From Chlamydiales bacterium (lineage in GTDB: Bacteria; Chlamydiota; Chlamydiia; Chlamydiales; Rhabdochlamydiaceae), in assembly GCA_031281085.1 (NCBI GenBank), contig JAITFW010000077.1, forward strand, positions 1 to 41,604: 41,604 nt of DNA, given 5' to 3'. The notes beneath the pieces are model-generated. The model did no database searches. It was not told the DNA's origin and saw only the letters and a list, made by a program, of their open reading frames with translations. Position numbers and translations under genes: made by a program. Of the stretch, positions 15,982-24,108 are shown piece after piece. The first letter of the stretch is position 1. Every line of letters begins with the position of its first letter.

Positions 15982-18114
15982 CTATGAAAGTTGAACCCGG
16001 CCCAAAGGCTGGACACGGATTTCAGGTATAATTTCCTGATAGGAAATCACTGCCATATCAGGAAATTCTCCTTCGATTAATTTACGTACAAACCTTCTTA
16101 CATCGATGGCGGTGAGTAATACAGGCGGTTGCCCTCCTACAGGAACGGGTGTAATGACATTGCGCATCGCTTGTAAAATAATCTGTACAGAATCAGGATC
16201 GAGTGCTAAGTAAGATCCTGCTGAAGTTTGTTTGATAGCTCCTCTAACCAGATCTTCAATTTCTGGATCTAGTGAATAAACAGATAGGATGGATTGCCCT
16301 TGAGAGTATTTAAAACTGATATAGCGTTTTAAAGAGGATCTAACGTATTCAGTTAGTAAGACGGTATCTTTTTCCGATTGGGCCCATTCTGCTAAGGCTT
16401 CTAGAATCGTGCGTAGATCGCGGATGGAAATCTGTTCTTGGATTAGGCGTTTGAAAATTTCAGTAAGTTTTTGCAAAGGAACCAAACGCGTGACTTCTTT
16501 CACTAGATCGGGATAAGATTTTTCAATAAATTCTAAAATACCTCGCATTTCTTGAATGCCTAAAAAGTCGGCTGCATGTTGGCGATAAAAATAAGAAAGG
16601 TGTAAGATCATTACGTCTAAAGGTCTCCAAAATTTAATACCCGCCTTTTTTAAAACTTCTTGATAGCGACTTTCGATCCAAACAGATGGTTGACCTATCG
16701 AGTTTTTCGTTGTGCTAAAGGCAATGTTATAACGGCGCAGTGTTTCTGGGTTTTCTGTTGTTAAAAGTGCATTTTCTACAATTTTACCTCTAACGGTTGG
16801 TACCTCGTTTAAATAGATAGCGTATTCGTCGGATTCTAAAATAGGAGAATCGGTACGTACGTGTACTCCAGGGAAACGCACTCCTAGGTCTTGGTAAAGA
16901 GCAAGGCGCATTTTAGGAATCATATCCTCCACAAAAGTAGTGCCCTGTTTTTCTTTTCGAATGACAGAGGAAAGAGACTTACCTACTTCTAAAACAATGG
17001 GAAGAGTCAATGCGTAATCATCTGTCCCGCCTCGGATCATATAATGTCCTTCTATATCGGTATCTGTCTTTGCCGTAGAAATACCTCCTTGGGCTTTAAC
17101 TAAGGTTTTATTGGTGTTATACCATACCACAAAACCAATTGTACCCAAAGCAACGGAAATCAAGACAAAAACAAGCGTGGGAAAACCTTTAATCAATCCT
17201 ATTAAAAAAATCACGATAGCCGCAATCATAATCGCTTTAGGTTGACCTAAGAGCTGCGAGGAAATTTCTTTTCCTAAATGAGAGTCTTTTTTCTCTGAAG
17301 AAACACGAGTTGTCACAATACCTGCTGTTAACGAGATAAGCAACGAGGGGATTTGTGCGATTAAACCACCACCTATAGAAAGAAGGGTATAGATCTTAGC
17401 TGCTTGAAGAGCGGACATATTACGCATAGCGACTCCGATAATCAAGCCTCCGATGATGTTGATTAATGCAATGACAATCCCGGCAATGACATCTCCCTTA
17501 ACAAATTTCATCGCTCCATCCATAGCTCCATACATCTGACTTTCTTTAGAAATGGCTAAACGCAGCTCTCTTGCTTGATTTGCATCAATGACACCGCTTC
17601 TCATGTCTGCATCAATACTCATTTGTTTTCCAGGCATTGCATCTAAAGTAAACCTAGCAGCCACTTCAGCCACTCTTTCAGCTCCTTTGGTTACGACGAT
17701 GAACTGTACAATGGTGATAATTAAGAAAACAATTCCTCCAACGACGAAATTTCCTCCAACGACAAAATTTCCAAAGGTATAAATGATGTGTCCTGCATAT
17801 CCATGGAGCAAAATTTGTTTGGTTGCAGAGATCTCTATCCCTAAACGAAATAAGGTAGTGATCAGCAATAAAGAGGGGAAGATCGAAAGATTAACGGCTT
17901 TAGGGATGTAGAGAGCTACCATTAACACAGAGATAGAAACAGCTAAATTGATAGCAATTAAGTTGTCTAGCATATTTGGAGAAACAGGGATAATGATCAC
18001 CATGATTAACATGATGATGAAAAGAGCTAAAATGATATCACTAGATGAGTTGATGATATTTAAAGTTCTTGGGCTGCTTAAAGTGCGCGTGATTCTATTT
18101 AGTAAATCTTTCAT
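15982..18114 (-). CDS. sctV: Type III secretion export gate protein SctV (CdsV, LcrD/FlhA family)
   Basis: A 710-residue major export-gate subunit. The N-terminal half is membranous (about 25-330). It contains the family's ISVLMVALYIPKA, the FGNFVVGGNFVVGGIVFLIITIVQF stretch, and GAERVAEVAARFTLDAMPGKQMSIDADMRSG. The cytosolic C-terminal domain ends PDMAVISYQEIIPEIRVQPLG, the typical FlhA/LcrD terminus. ATG at 18112-18114 overlaps the sctU stop by four bases. An upstream in-frame extension to 18165 would lie inside sctU and is unlikely. The sequence is complete. Confidence 0.95.
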   Translation of the reverse strand: MKDLLNRITRTLSSPRTLNIINSSSDIILALFIIMLIMVIIIPVSPNMLDNLIAINLAVSISVLMVALYIPKAVNLSIFPSLLLITTLFRLGIEISATKQILLHGYAGHIIYTFGNFVVGGNFVVGGIVFLIITIVQFIVVTKGAERVAEVAARFTLDAMPGKQMSIDADMRSGVIDANQARELRLAISKESQMYGAMDGAMKFVKGDVIAGIVIALINIIGGLIIGVAMRNMSALQAAKIYTLLSIGGGLIAQIPSLLISLTAGIVTTRVSSEKKDSHLGKEISSQLLGQPKAIMIAAIVIFLIGLIKGFPTLVFVLISVALGTIGFVVWYNTNKTLVKAQGGISTAKTDTDIEGHYMIRGGTDDYALTLPIVLEVGKSLSSVIRKEKQGTTFVEDMIPKMRLALYQDLGVRFPGVHVRTDSPILESDEYAIYLNEVPTVRGKIVENALLTTENPETLRRYNIAFSTTKNSIGQPSVWIESRYQEVLKKAGIKFWRPLDVMILHLSYFYRQHAADFLGIQEMRGILEFIEKSYPDLVKEVTRLVPLQKLTEIFKRLIQEQISIRDLRTILEALAEWAQSEKDTVLLTEYVRSSLKRYISFKYSQGQSILSVYSLDPEIEDLVRGAIKQTSAGSYLALDPDSVQIILQAMRNVITPVPVGGQPPVLLTAIDVRRFVRKLIEGEFPDMAVISYQEIIPEIRVQPLGRVQLS

Positions 18115-19196
18115 GTAAATAACTCCATTCCCGATGTCTCTAATGATTCCAGTCTTTCTAACCATCTTAAGATTTCTGCTACAGCTTGATAGGTCTCTTC
18201 AGGTATATAATCACCAATTGATCCTTTTTCAAAAAGGGTTTGTGCTAAAGGTACATTCCGCATAATAGGAATATGATTTGCTTGAGCTACTTTGATAATC
18301 TGCTCAGCAACTAGACCCTTGCCCATTGTGATAATTCGAGGGGCAGGTTCTAAAGAAGGATCTGTTTCTGATTTGTAATCAATAGCTACTGCAATGTGTA
18401 TAGGGTTGGTAATAATCGCTCTTGCCCTTTTAGCAGAAGGTGGTCCTTCTTGGTAAGCAATTTCTTGTGCAGTTTGTCGTCTTTTACTTTTAATATGAGG
18501 ATCTCCTTCTGTGTCTTTATACTCTTGGCGAATCTCAAATTTTTCCATCATCATTTCTTTAGCGAAAGTTCTTTTTTGAAAAGCGAGGTCAAATATAGCA
18601 ATTGCTAAAAAAAAGATCCCTATGCGAATAATTACCTTATTGAGAAAATTCGTAAAGACTAAAGCACTCGCTTCTACAGGAAGTGCAGCAGTAGACACAA
18701 TATCTGGTAGAATGTTCCAAACTACCGAGTAGATAATAAGTAAAGCTCCTAGGATTTTTAAAATAGACTTAATAAGCTCTACAACTGTTTTTAATTTAAA
18801 AAGATTCTTGAGATTAGTAACAGGGTTTAACCGTTTAATATCTGGCTTCATCGCTTGAGAAGCGAACATCGGTCCAATAATCAGAAAGTTCACCAAAACA
18901 CCAGTACAAGCGGTTATGACTATAATAGGAACACTTGTTTGAAAGATCACGAGGATGGCTTCTCTAATAATCCCTGGGGCTCGATTAGGTAAATCGATGG
19001 GAGTTTTAGAAAGGTTAAACATGGCAATCATGTAATCTGCAAGCAGTCTGAAGAGATACGTAGCACTGATAATGGTAGTAGCTATGGACACTACAAAGGT
19101 AAAGGCAGCAGGGAAGTCTTGAGACTTGGAAACCTGTCCTTTTTTACGCGCATCTCGCAATTTTTTTTGCGTTGCCTTTTCTGTTTTTTCGGCCAT
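18111..19196 (-). CDS. sctU: Type III secretion switch protein SctU (CdsU, YscU/FlhB family)
   Basis: A 361-residue export-apparatus protein that switches substrate class. It begins with the family's EKTEKATQKKLRDARKKGQVSKSQD. Four membrane segments lie at about 30-55, 80-108, 140-165 and 185-208. The cytosolic domain contains GDPHIKSKRRQ. The autocleavage site is at 264-267 and reads Asn-Pro-Ile-His instead of the near-universal Asn-Pro-Thr-His (codons at 18396-18407). The C-terminal VPLAQTLFEKGSIGDYIPEETYQAVAEIL is standard. It is first in the T3SS operon, with SD-like AGGA upstream and a promoter at 19246-19274. Confidence 0.95.
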   Translation of the reverse strand: MAEKTEKATQKKLRDARKKGQVSKSQDFPAAFTFVVSIATTIISATYLFRLLADYMIAMFNLSKTPIDLPNRAPGIIREAILVIFQTSVPIIVITACTGVLVNFLIIGPMFASQAMKPDIKRLNPVTNLKNLFKLKTVVELIKSILKILGALLIIYSVVWNILPDIVSTAALPVEASALVFTNFLNKVIIRIGIFFLAIAIFDLAFQKRTFAKEMMMEKFEIRQEYKDTEGDPHIKSKRRQTAQEIAYQEGPPSAKRARAIITNPIHIAVAIDYKSETDPSLEPAPRIITMGKGLVAEQIIKVAQANHIPIMRNVPLAQTLFEKGSIGDYIPEETYQAVAEILRWLERLESLETSGMELFT

Positions 19197-19211
19197 GAGA
19201 AAAAAATCCTG

Positions 19212-19232
19212 TAAAACTTCTTAAAAGTTTTA
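19212..19232. promoter_or_regulatory. Inverted repeat in the T3SS leader
   Basis: TAAAACTT CTTAA AAGTTTTA, an eight-base perfect stem between the putative promoter and the sctU start. It could be an operator or a leader hairpin. It is not followed by a T-run in the direction of transcription, so a terminator is less likely. Confidence 0.35.
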
Positions 19233-19245
19233 TAATCGAAGTGAA

Positions 19246-19274
19246 TCTATACTGGCAATATTCCTTAGCGTCAA
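19246..19274 (-). promoter_or_regulatory. Sigma70-type promoter for the T3SS operon
   Basis: On the minus strand TTGACG (19274-19269), a 17-base spacer and TATAGA (19251-19246) form a near-consensus -35/-10 pair. They lie about 50 bp upstream of the sctU ATG and just after the methyltransferase stop. The position is right for the start of the sctU-sctV-copN-scc1 transcript. Confidence 0.6.
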
Positions 19275-19282
19275 GAAAAAAA

Positions 19283-20413
19283 CTAGAGAGTATGCTGAAC
19301 GCGGAACAAACTTACATCTAAGCCTCCATGCGAAAGTGGCCAGCGTTTTAAAATTCGCATCCCATTTCTTTCTAACTGTGCGCCTTTATCAGAAGGGTAA
19401 AGTACATGAGCAAAGGGGGTAGCTAGACAATGGACTTTAAGGAATTGATTAAAACAGGCGATTACATCGTTAGATTGCATCATTCTCTTGCCAAATGGAG
19501 GATCTGTTATAATTAAAGTAGGAAGGCAAGAGGGTTTGAAATGAGCTACTTCTGACTTGCAAACAATCACTTGTTTACTAAAACCTGTTTTTTGTAGATG
19601 TTTTTGGCTTAAAGTTACCATGCCTGGGTCTTTATCCGCTCCAATAGCGCAAATAGAAGAACAAGATATGCGTTTAGCATCCCAGTTTTTTTTGGTTTCT
19701 AACCATCGCTTTTGATCAAAGTCTGGATGGGATAAGAATCCCCATTCTTTCCGGAAATAGCCAGCTGGTGTATTTGTTGCAATACAAGCAGCTTCCACCA
19801 ATAGTGTTCCTGCTCCACAGAAGGGATCGCAGAGAATCTCTTTTGCTGTAAAGCCCGATAGTTTAAGCAGTGTAGCAGCTAGCGTTTCAGGGATTGTAGC
19901 CATACCGCATTCTTGTTTCCAGCCTCGTTTATAAAGAGGGGCTCCAGAGGTATCTAGACTAATGGAGGCTCGTCCTTTATGGATAAATAGATGTAATTGT
20001 ACATCTGGCTTCTTGGTGTCGACAGAGGGTCTCTCCTCATACTTTTCCCGAAAATGATCGCAAATAGCATCTTTGAGCACTTGTGCTGCAAACAAACTAT
20101 TGCGCAAATTAGGATGAGAGGCATTGGCATCAATAGCAAATGTTTTTTGCAAGGTTAAAAAAGCGTCCCAATTTACAGTTCGGGATTCTTGGTATAAGTC
20201 CTCTTTATGACGGCAACTAAACTGTGCAATAGGCCATAATACTCGATTTGCTAATCTACTTAGATAATTTACCAAATACACATTATCCATGGTTTTTGGA
20301 ACAAAGACACCATAATGACCGATATGAACATCAGATACACCTAGCTCTTCCATTTCTTTTGCTAACAATTCTTGTGTGCAATGCGCTGAAGAAATAAATA
20401 GTAAATCGAACAT
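19283..20413 (-). CDS. THUMP-domain RNA N2-guanine methyltransferase (RlmL-N/UPF0020 type)
   Basis: A 376-residue SAM-dependent methyltransferase. The N-terminal part (about 1-160) has the ferredoxin-like/THUMP layout of RlmL relatives (FISSAHCTQELLAKEMEELG at the start). The Rossmann part opens with FTAKEILCDPFCGAGTLLVEAACIA (about 193-217), the SAM-binding motif. The catalytic motif is LIITDPPFGKRM (about 306-317), a DPPFG variant of the N/DPPY/F signature. Substrate: probably a 23S rRNA guanine as in RlmL, by family. It lies 10 bp from ychF and upstream of sctU; I do not recall it at this place in Chlamydia. Confidence 0.85.
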   Translation of the reverse strand: MFDLLFISSAHCTQELLAKEMEELGVSDVHIGHYGVFVPKTMDNVYLVNYLSRLANRVLWPIAQFSCRHKEDLYQESRTVNWDAFLTLQKTFAIDANASHPNLRNSLFAAQVLKDAICDHFREKYEERPSVDTKKPDVQLHLFIHKGRASISLDTSGAPLYKRGWKQECGMATIPETLAATLLKLSGFTAKEILCDPFCGAGTLLVEAACIATNTPAGYFRKEWGFLSHPDFDQKRWLETKKNWDAKRISCSSICAIGADKDPGMVTLSQKHLQKTGFSKQVIVCKSEVAHFKPSCLPTLIITDPPFGKRMMQSNDVIACFNQFLKVHCLATPFAHVLYPSDKGAQLERNGMRILKRWPLSHGGLDVSLFRVQHTL

Positions 20414-20423
20414 GAAACCTTAA

Positions 20424-21518
20424 TTAATTATGAAAAAAAATCATTACATCACCGTCTTGAACAATATAGTCTTTACCTTCAGAGCGAACGAGACCTGCTT
20501 CCTTAGCTCCCACTCTTCCTTGATATTTGATCATATTTTCAAAAGAGACCACTTCAGCGCGAATAAAGCCTTTTTGTAAATCGTTATGGATTTTCCCTGC
20601 AGCTTCTGGAGCTTTCGTTCCTTTTTTAATCGGCCACGCTCTAGTTTCTATTTCTCCAGTAGTGAGATAAGTGATGAGTTCAAGACTATCAAACGAAGCT
20701 TTTATTAAGCGATTTAAACCCGTTTCCTCAATGCCTAAATCTTCTAGAAAATCTAAAGCATCTTTATCGTTTAGCTGGGCTATTTCTTCTTCTATTTTTG
20801 CGCAAATAGGTACAACGACATTTCCTTCTTTTTCTGCGTAAACGCGTACTTTTTCCACATATGGGTTATTCATTTCCGGCAAATCGTTTTCGGAGACATT
20901 TGTTACGTACAGTATTTTTTTATTGGTAAGAAAAGGATAATTCTTCAACAAGGCATTCTCTTCTTGAGTAAGAGCTAAAGTACGTAAGGGGCGATTGTAG
21001 TTGAGATGATCGCGTGCTTTTTTTAAGCAAACAACTGTATCTTGAAGCTCTTTTTTTCTCTTAGCTTGCTTTTCTACTTTAACAAGAACATTTTCTACCA
21101 TTTGTAAATCGGATAAAATCAACTCTAAATGAATCACTTCGATATCATCTATCGGATCGATTTTTCCAGATACATGGATCACATCGTCATTCTTAAAACA
21201 ACGAACTACGTGAATAATGATATCGCTTTCTCGAATATTGGCTAGAAATTGATTCCCTAAACCTTCTCCTTGAGAGGCCCCTTTTACCAGTCCTGCAATA
21301 TCTACATAGGTTACAGTTGAATAGATCAATTTTTCGCTTTTAGAGATTTTGGACAACTCTTCTAGTCTAGGATCGTATACTTCAACAATTCCTACATTAG
21401 GGTCAATCGTGCAAAAAGGAAAATTTGCTGCAGCTGCAGCTTTTTTAGTTAATGCATTCCATAGAGTGGATTTGCCCACATTTGGTAAACCGACGATTCC
21501 ACAAGAAAGTTCTCGCAT
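20424..21518 (-). CDS. ychF: Ribosome-associated ATPase/GTPase YchF (OLA1)
   Basis: A 364-residue Obg-family P-loop NTPase. G1 is GLPNVGKSTLWNALT (about 8-22), G3 is DIAGLVKGASQGEGLGNQFL, and GTPase-like CFKNDDVIHV follows. A coiled-coil insertion lies at about 130-185, and a C-terminal TGS domain ends GRVGAKEAGLVRSEGKDYIVQDGDVMIFFHN. ATG at 21516-21518 was chosen because it gives the standard N-terminus (MRELSCGIVGLPNVGKS) with AGG six bases upstream. The frame is open further, to 21575, but without homology. In Chlamydia ychF also stands between the translation block and sctU. Confidence 0.95.
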   Translation of the reverse strand: MRELSCGIVGLPNVGKSTLWNALTKKAAAAANFPFCTIDPNVGIVEVYDPRLEELSKISKSEKLIYSTVTYVDIAGLVKGASQGEGLGNQFLANIRESDIIIHVVRCFKNDDVIHVSGKIDPIDDIEVIHLELILSDLQMVENVLVKVEKQAKRKKELQDTVVCLKKARDHLNYNRPLRTLALTQEENALLKNYPFLTNKKILYVTNVSENDLPEMNNPYVEKVRVYAEKEGNVVVPICAKIEEEIAQLNDKDALDFLEDLGIEETGLNRLIKASFDSLELITYLTTGEIETRAWPIKKGTKAPEAAGKIHNDLQKGFIRAEVVSFENMIKYQGRVGAKEAGLVRSEGKDYIVQDGDVMIFFHN

Positions 21519-21770
21519 CTTATACCTGGCTTGAAGTAGAAAAAGAATCATAGAACATTCTTTCTCTATTGACAAGAGAAAGGATATACTTCTAATTAAA
21601 AATAATCAGAAATTAAAATTGATTTTATTAAGATCAAGTGTATAATTAATATTAATAGACAATCACATCAAATACAATTAACTCATAAAAACCATTAATA
21701 ATAAAAAATATTAATTAACAATAATAAACTTCCATTCTTTTTATCATATTTCATTTTATTAGGAGCATTT
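21519..21770. other. AT-rich divergent intergenic region
   Basis: About 250 bp between divergent ychF and the first Inc-like gene, unusually rich in A+T (for example AATTAATATTAATAGACAATC near 21645-21665). It must hold both promoters, but no single clear pair stands out. The only firm signal is AGGAG at about 21760-21764, a good Shine-Dalgarno before the ATG at 21771. Confidence 0.45.
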
Positions 21771-22790
21771 ATGGCTTGTTCAGTATCACCTAAGATTATT
21801 TCCTCAAATACAGTACCTCATGGAACTTTTGAGAATAGAAATTCTGATTTTGTACAACCAGAAGGAGATCTCATAAAAATTTCATTGGATTTTGAAGGTG
21901 CTCTACCTCTTATTAAAAATCCTAATCATAAAGATTTACAATCTAGACTTATTACTGTTTTAAGCAATACTGTTCATAATGTAGCTGTTATAGAGACGAC
22001 GAGGTTTTTAGCTATTGTTGGACTTATCTGTTCTGCTTTTGCTTCCGTATTATTACCTGCATTAGGTTTTGCAGCTCTAGCAGCTAGCGCTTGTGTACTA
22101 AAAAATAGAGCTATCCAATTAGATAAAAAAAACTTAGAGAATTCCGATAGAACTATTCAAGAAGTTACTGATCAAACTTTGAGTAGATCTGCATCCATGA
22201 AATCGCAAACGAGTAAATCAAATAGCGATGAGCCCATGAATTTTACAAGTTCCCTATGTGAAGAAGCCTTTCATGAAGTAAATGTTGTTCCGAATATAGA
22301 AGAAACTTTTTTAAACTCTTGGGGAAAAATAGACGATCTTAACCCCTCAGAACTGTATGGCTTATTGACAATCTGTTATTCTTATTTGCACGGGAAAACG
22401 GCAAATATGCCTTTACATTTAAATAGAAAAGGGATTTTTGCAAATCTATCTCTAAAAGAAACCAAAGCATATCTCGCTGAGAAGTATAAAAAAATGCTTG
22501 ATAAGTCAAACTTAAAGAGCTCTGTAAAACAGAATGGAGCAGAGCAAATATTAGACATTAATGAGAAACAAATGTCTTTAGAAAAAGCCAACCCTTCTTT
22601 AATTATGAAAATTGTACAAAAGCTGTATCAACAAGCAAGCAGAGAACAAAATAAGTTTGGACATAAAACAGAAGCAAAATGTTGTGAAGATAACGCAAAA
22701 CATGCCGAAGAATATATTGCCCAATTAGAAGCGCATGAGATCTTACATGCATTGCATTTTGCGGAAAATGTAAGCGAGACAAGTACATAA
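21771..22790 (+). CDS. Putative inclusion-membrane (Inc-like) protein 1
   Basis: A 339-residue protein with a single bilobed hydrophobic block at about 79-110: a first helix FLAIVGLICSAFASVLL, a short turn PALG, then a second helix FAALAASACVL. This is the usual mark of chlamydial Inc proteins, which are exported by type III secretion and placed in the vacuole membrane with both ends in the host cytosol. The rest is polar and mostly helical, with a likely coiled region at about 245-330. No known domain is recognised. It is the paralogous neighbour of the next gene, with the same hydrophobic design. It lies in an AT-rich island on the opposite strand to its housekeeping flanks. Localisation is inferred. 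Confidence 0.68.
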   Translation: MACSVSPKIISSNTVPHGTFENRNSDFVQPEGDLIKISLDFEGALPLIKNPNHKDLQSRLITVLSNTVHNVAVIETTRFLAIVGLICSAFASVLLPALGFAALAASACVLKNRAIQLDKKNLENSDRTIQEVTDQTLSRSASMKSQTSKSNSDEPMNFTSSLCEEAFHEVNVVPNIEETFLNSWGKIDDLNPSELYGLLTICYSYLHGKTANMPLHLNRKGIFANLSLKETKAYLAEKYKKMLDKSNLKSSVKQNGAEQILDINEKQMSLEKANPSLIMKIVQKLYQQASREQNKFGHKTEAKCCEDNAKHAEEYIAQLEAHEILHALHFAENVSETST

Positions 22791-22798
22791 AATATTTT

Positions 22799-22854
22799 CT
22801 AAACTTAATAAAAAGGAAATACTATTTTAAATAGTTCCTTTTTATTAAGTTTCA
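22799..22854. terminator. Long perfect palindrome between the Inc-like genes
   Basis: The arms AAACTTAATAAAAAGGAA (22801-22818) and TTCCTTTTTATTAAGTTT (22835-22852) are perfect complements. The 16-base spacer itself contains CTATTT T AAATAG. It starts 11 bases after the first Inc-like stop codon. The AT-rich stem and position suggest a rho-independent terminator. The T-run lies inside the stem rather than after it, so an mRNA-stabilising or processing hairpin is also possible. Confidence 0.65.
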
Positions 22855-22950
22855 TTGTCATTCTGAACATTTATAATAATATGCCCTAATAAATTCTATT
22901 TACAAAAAAACAGAGCTATTTATTAATTATTTTTTCATTAAAAGGTCTAT

Positions 22951-24108
22951 ATGACGACAATTAGTTTTATCCCAGGAAAATATGAGTTATCTCTTGTAGA
23001 AAATGGGGCGTTTGTATTGACACCTTTATCAGTAAATCATCAAGAAGATGTTGTCCTACCAGCTCAGCAACTAACTAGTCAACAAGTCCCTGTTACTAGT
23101 GTTCGTTTTTATACTTTTACTTTAGGGTTAGTGGGAGTTGCTGGATTGGTTACATCTTGTGCTTTTTCGGTATTGCTTCCTGCTGTTGGATCTATAGGAG
23201 TTATAGCCTTTGCTTATCTAATAGATAGAAAAATCACTCTTTTGCATGCAAAAGAGTTATCTTCAGAAGAGGTTAAATCTCAGAGTCTTTTTGAACAACG
23301 GATAGGAAGAAGGTCAAGTTCAGAAAGTTTACTAGATGAGTCTGTTGATACGGATTGTTTACCGCCGCCCATACTTCCTGATACAGGTCTACTGAATCAG
23401 AATACATCAAATATTCCACCACCGCCACCTATGTCGGGCCCAGAGAGTGATGCTATTGTTTCATTACTATCACCAGAACGAGAAGAAGAACCTTCAGGAA
23501 AACCCAGTCCCTCAGGAATACCTAATTTAGAAGAGGCTAAAACAAACTTGTTGGCTTCGATAAGAAACTCTTTTAATTTTATGCAAACAAAGGAACTTCT
23601 TAAGCAAAATTCTGAAAAATATCCTTCCTATCTATTGCTTAAAGAACTTAAAACTACTTATGCAAGAGCTTTAGCTATTGGTGAATCGAAACTTTTTGGT
23701 AAAATATACTTTAAAAATAAGATCGATCATTTCGAAAAGAACTTTGCTGCAGTAGAACAAGGGGAAAGCCAAACCACGGAAGAGATGGAAGACCTTTGTA
23801 AAAGAACAAATGATTTAGACTCTCTTTTAAAAAATATGCAATGGGCAAAATCTTTATTAGAGGTTTTATCTGAGCGTGAAGACCTTTTTGATAAAGTTCG
23901 AGAGTATTGTTCTGAAAAATTAAAAAGTATAGATAAGCATATTGACAAATTGCAAGGGCGCAATGCAAAAAAACCAAAAGAAGCTCATGTTCAGACTATG
24001 GCAAGCATATTAGCTAGAAGAGCAGTCATAGAGCCTAGAAGTTCATCATCTAGCTCAGAGAGCGAAGAATCCGACAGTGAGGAATGGGAGGATGATCAAG
24101 CGCTATAA
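22951..24108 (+). CDS. Putative Inc-like effector with WASP-like (polyPro, WH2-like, CA-like) motifs
   Basis: 385 residues. A bilobed hydrophobic block lies at about 54-92 (YTFTLGLVGVAGLVTSCAFS, a LLPAVG turn, then SIGVIAFAYLI), again Inc-like. Beyond it come a proline run NIPPPPPMSGP (154-164), a WH2-like stretch EAKTNLLASIRNSFNFMQT (195-213; compare LLxxIRxGxxLKKT/V) and a long helical part (about 215-340). An amphipathic basic segment HVQTMASILARRAVI (346-360) follows. The tail is Ser/Glu/Asp-rich and contains SEEWEDD (377-382 region, Trp379). That order is that of WASP-family Arp2/3 activators. Actin function is inference; the Inc assignment rests on the hydrophobic block and on kinship of design with its neighbour. 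SD AAAGG precedes ATG. Confidence 0.68.
   Translation: MTTISFIPGKYELSLVENGAFVLTPLSVNHQEDVVLPAQQLTSQQVPVTSVRFYTFTLGLVGVAGLVTSCAFSVLLPAVGSIGVIAFAYLIDRKITLLHAKELSSEEVKSQSLFEQRIGRRSSSESLLDESVDTDCLPPPILPDTGLLNQNTSNIPPPPPMSGPESDAIVSLLSPEREEEPSGKPSPSGIPNLEEAKTNLLASIRNSFNFMQTKELLKQNSEKYPSYLLLKELKTTYARALAIGESKLFGKIYFKNKIDHFEKNFAAVEQGESQTTEEMEDLCKRTNDLDSLLKNMQWAKSLLEVLSEREDLFDKVREYCSEKLKSIDKHIDKLQGRNAKKPKEAHVQTMASILARRAVIEPRSSSSSSESEESDSEEWEDDQAL

Noticed and set aside
17737-17790. Apparent short direct repeat in sctV (FVVGGNFVVGG)
   Set aside because: It matches the normal FVVGGNxVVG pattern of the FlhA/LcrD family, so it is not a slippage event.
23711-23977. Overlapping minus-strand frames inside the second Inc-like gene
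   Set aside because: They are antisense shadows of a gene with good coding features and have no signals of their own.
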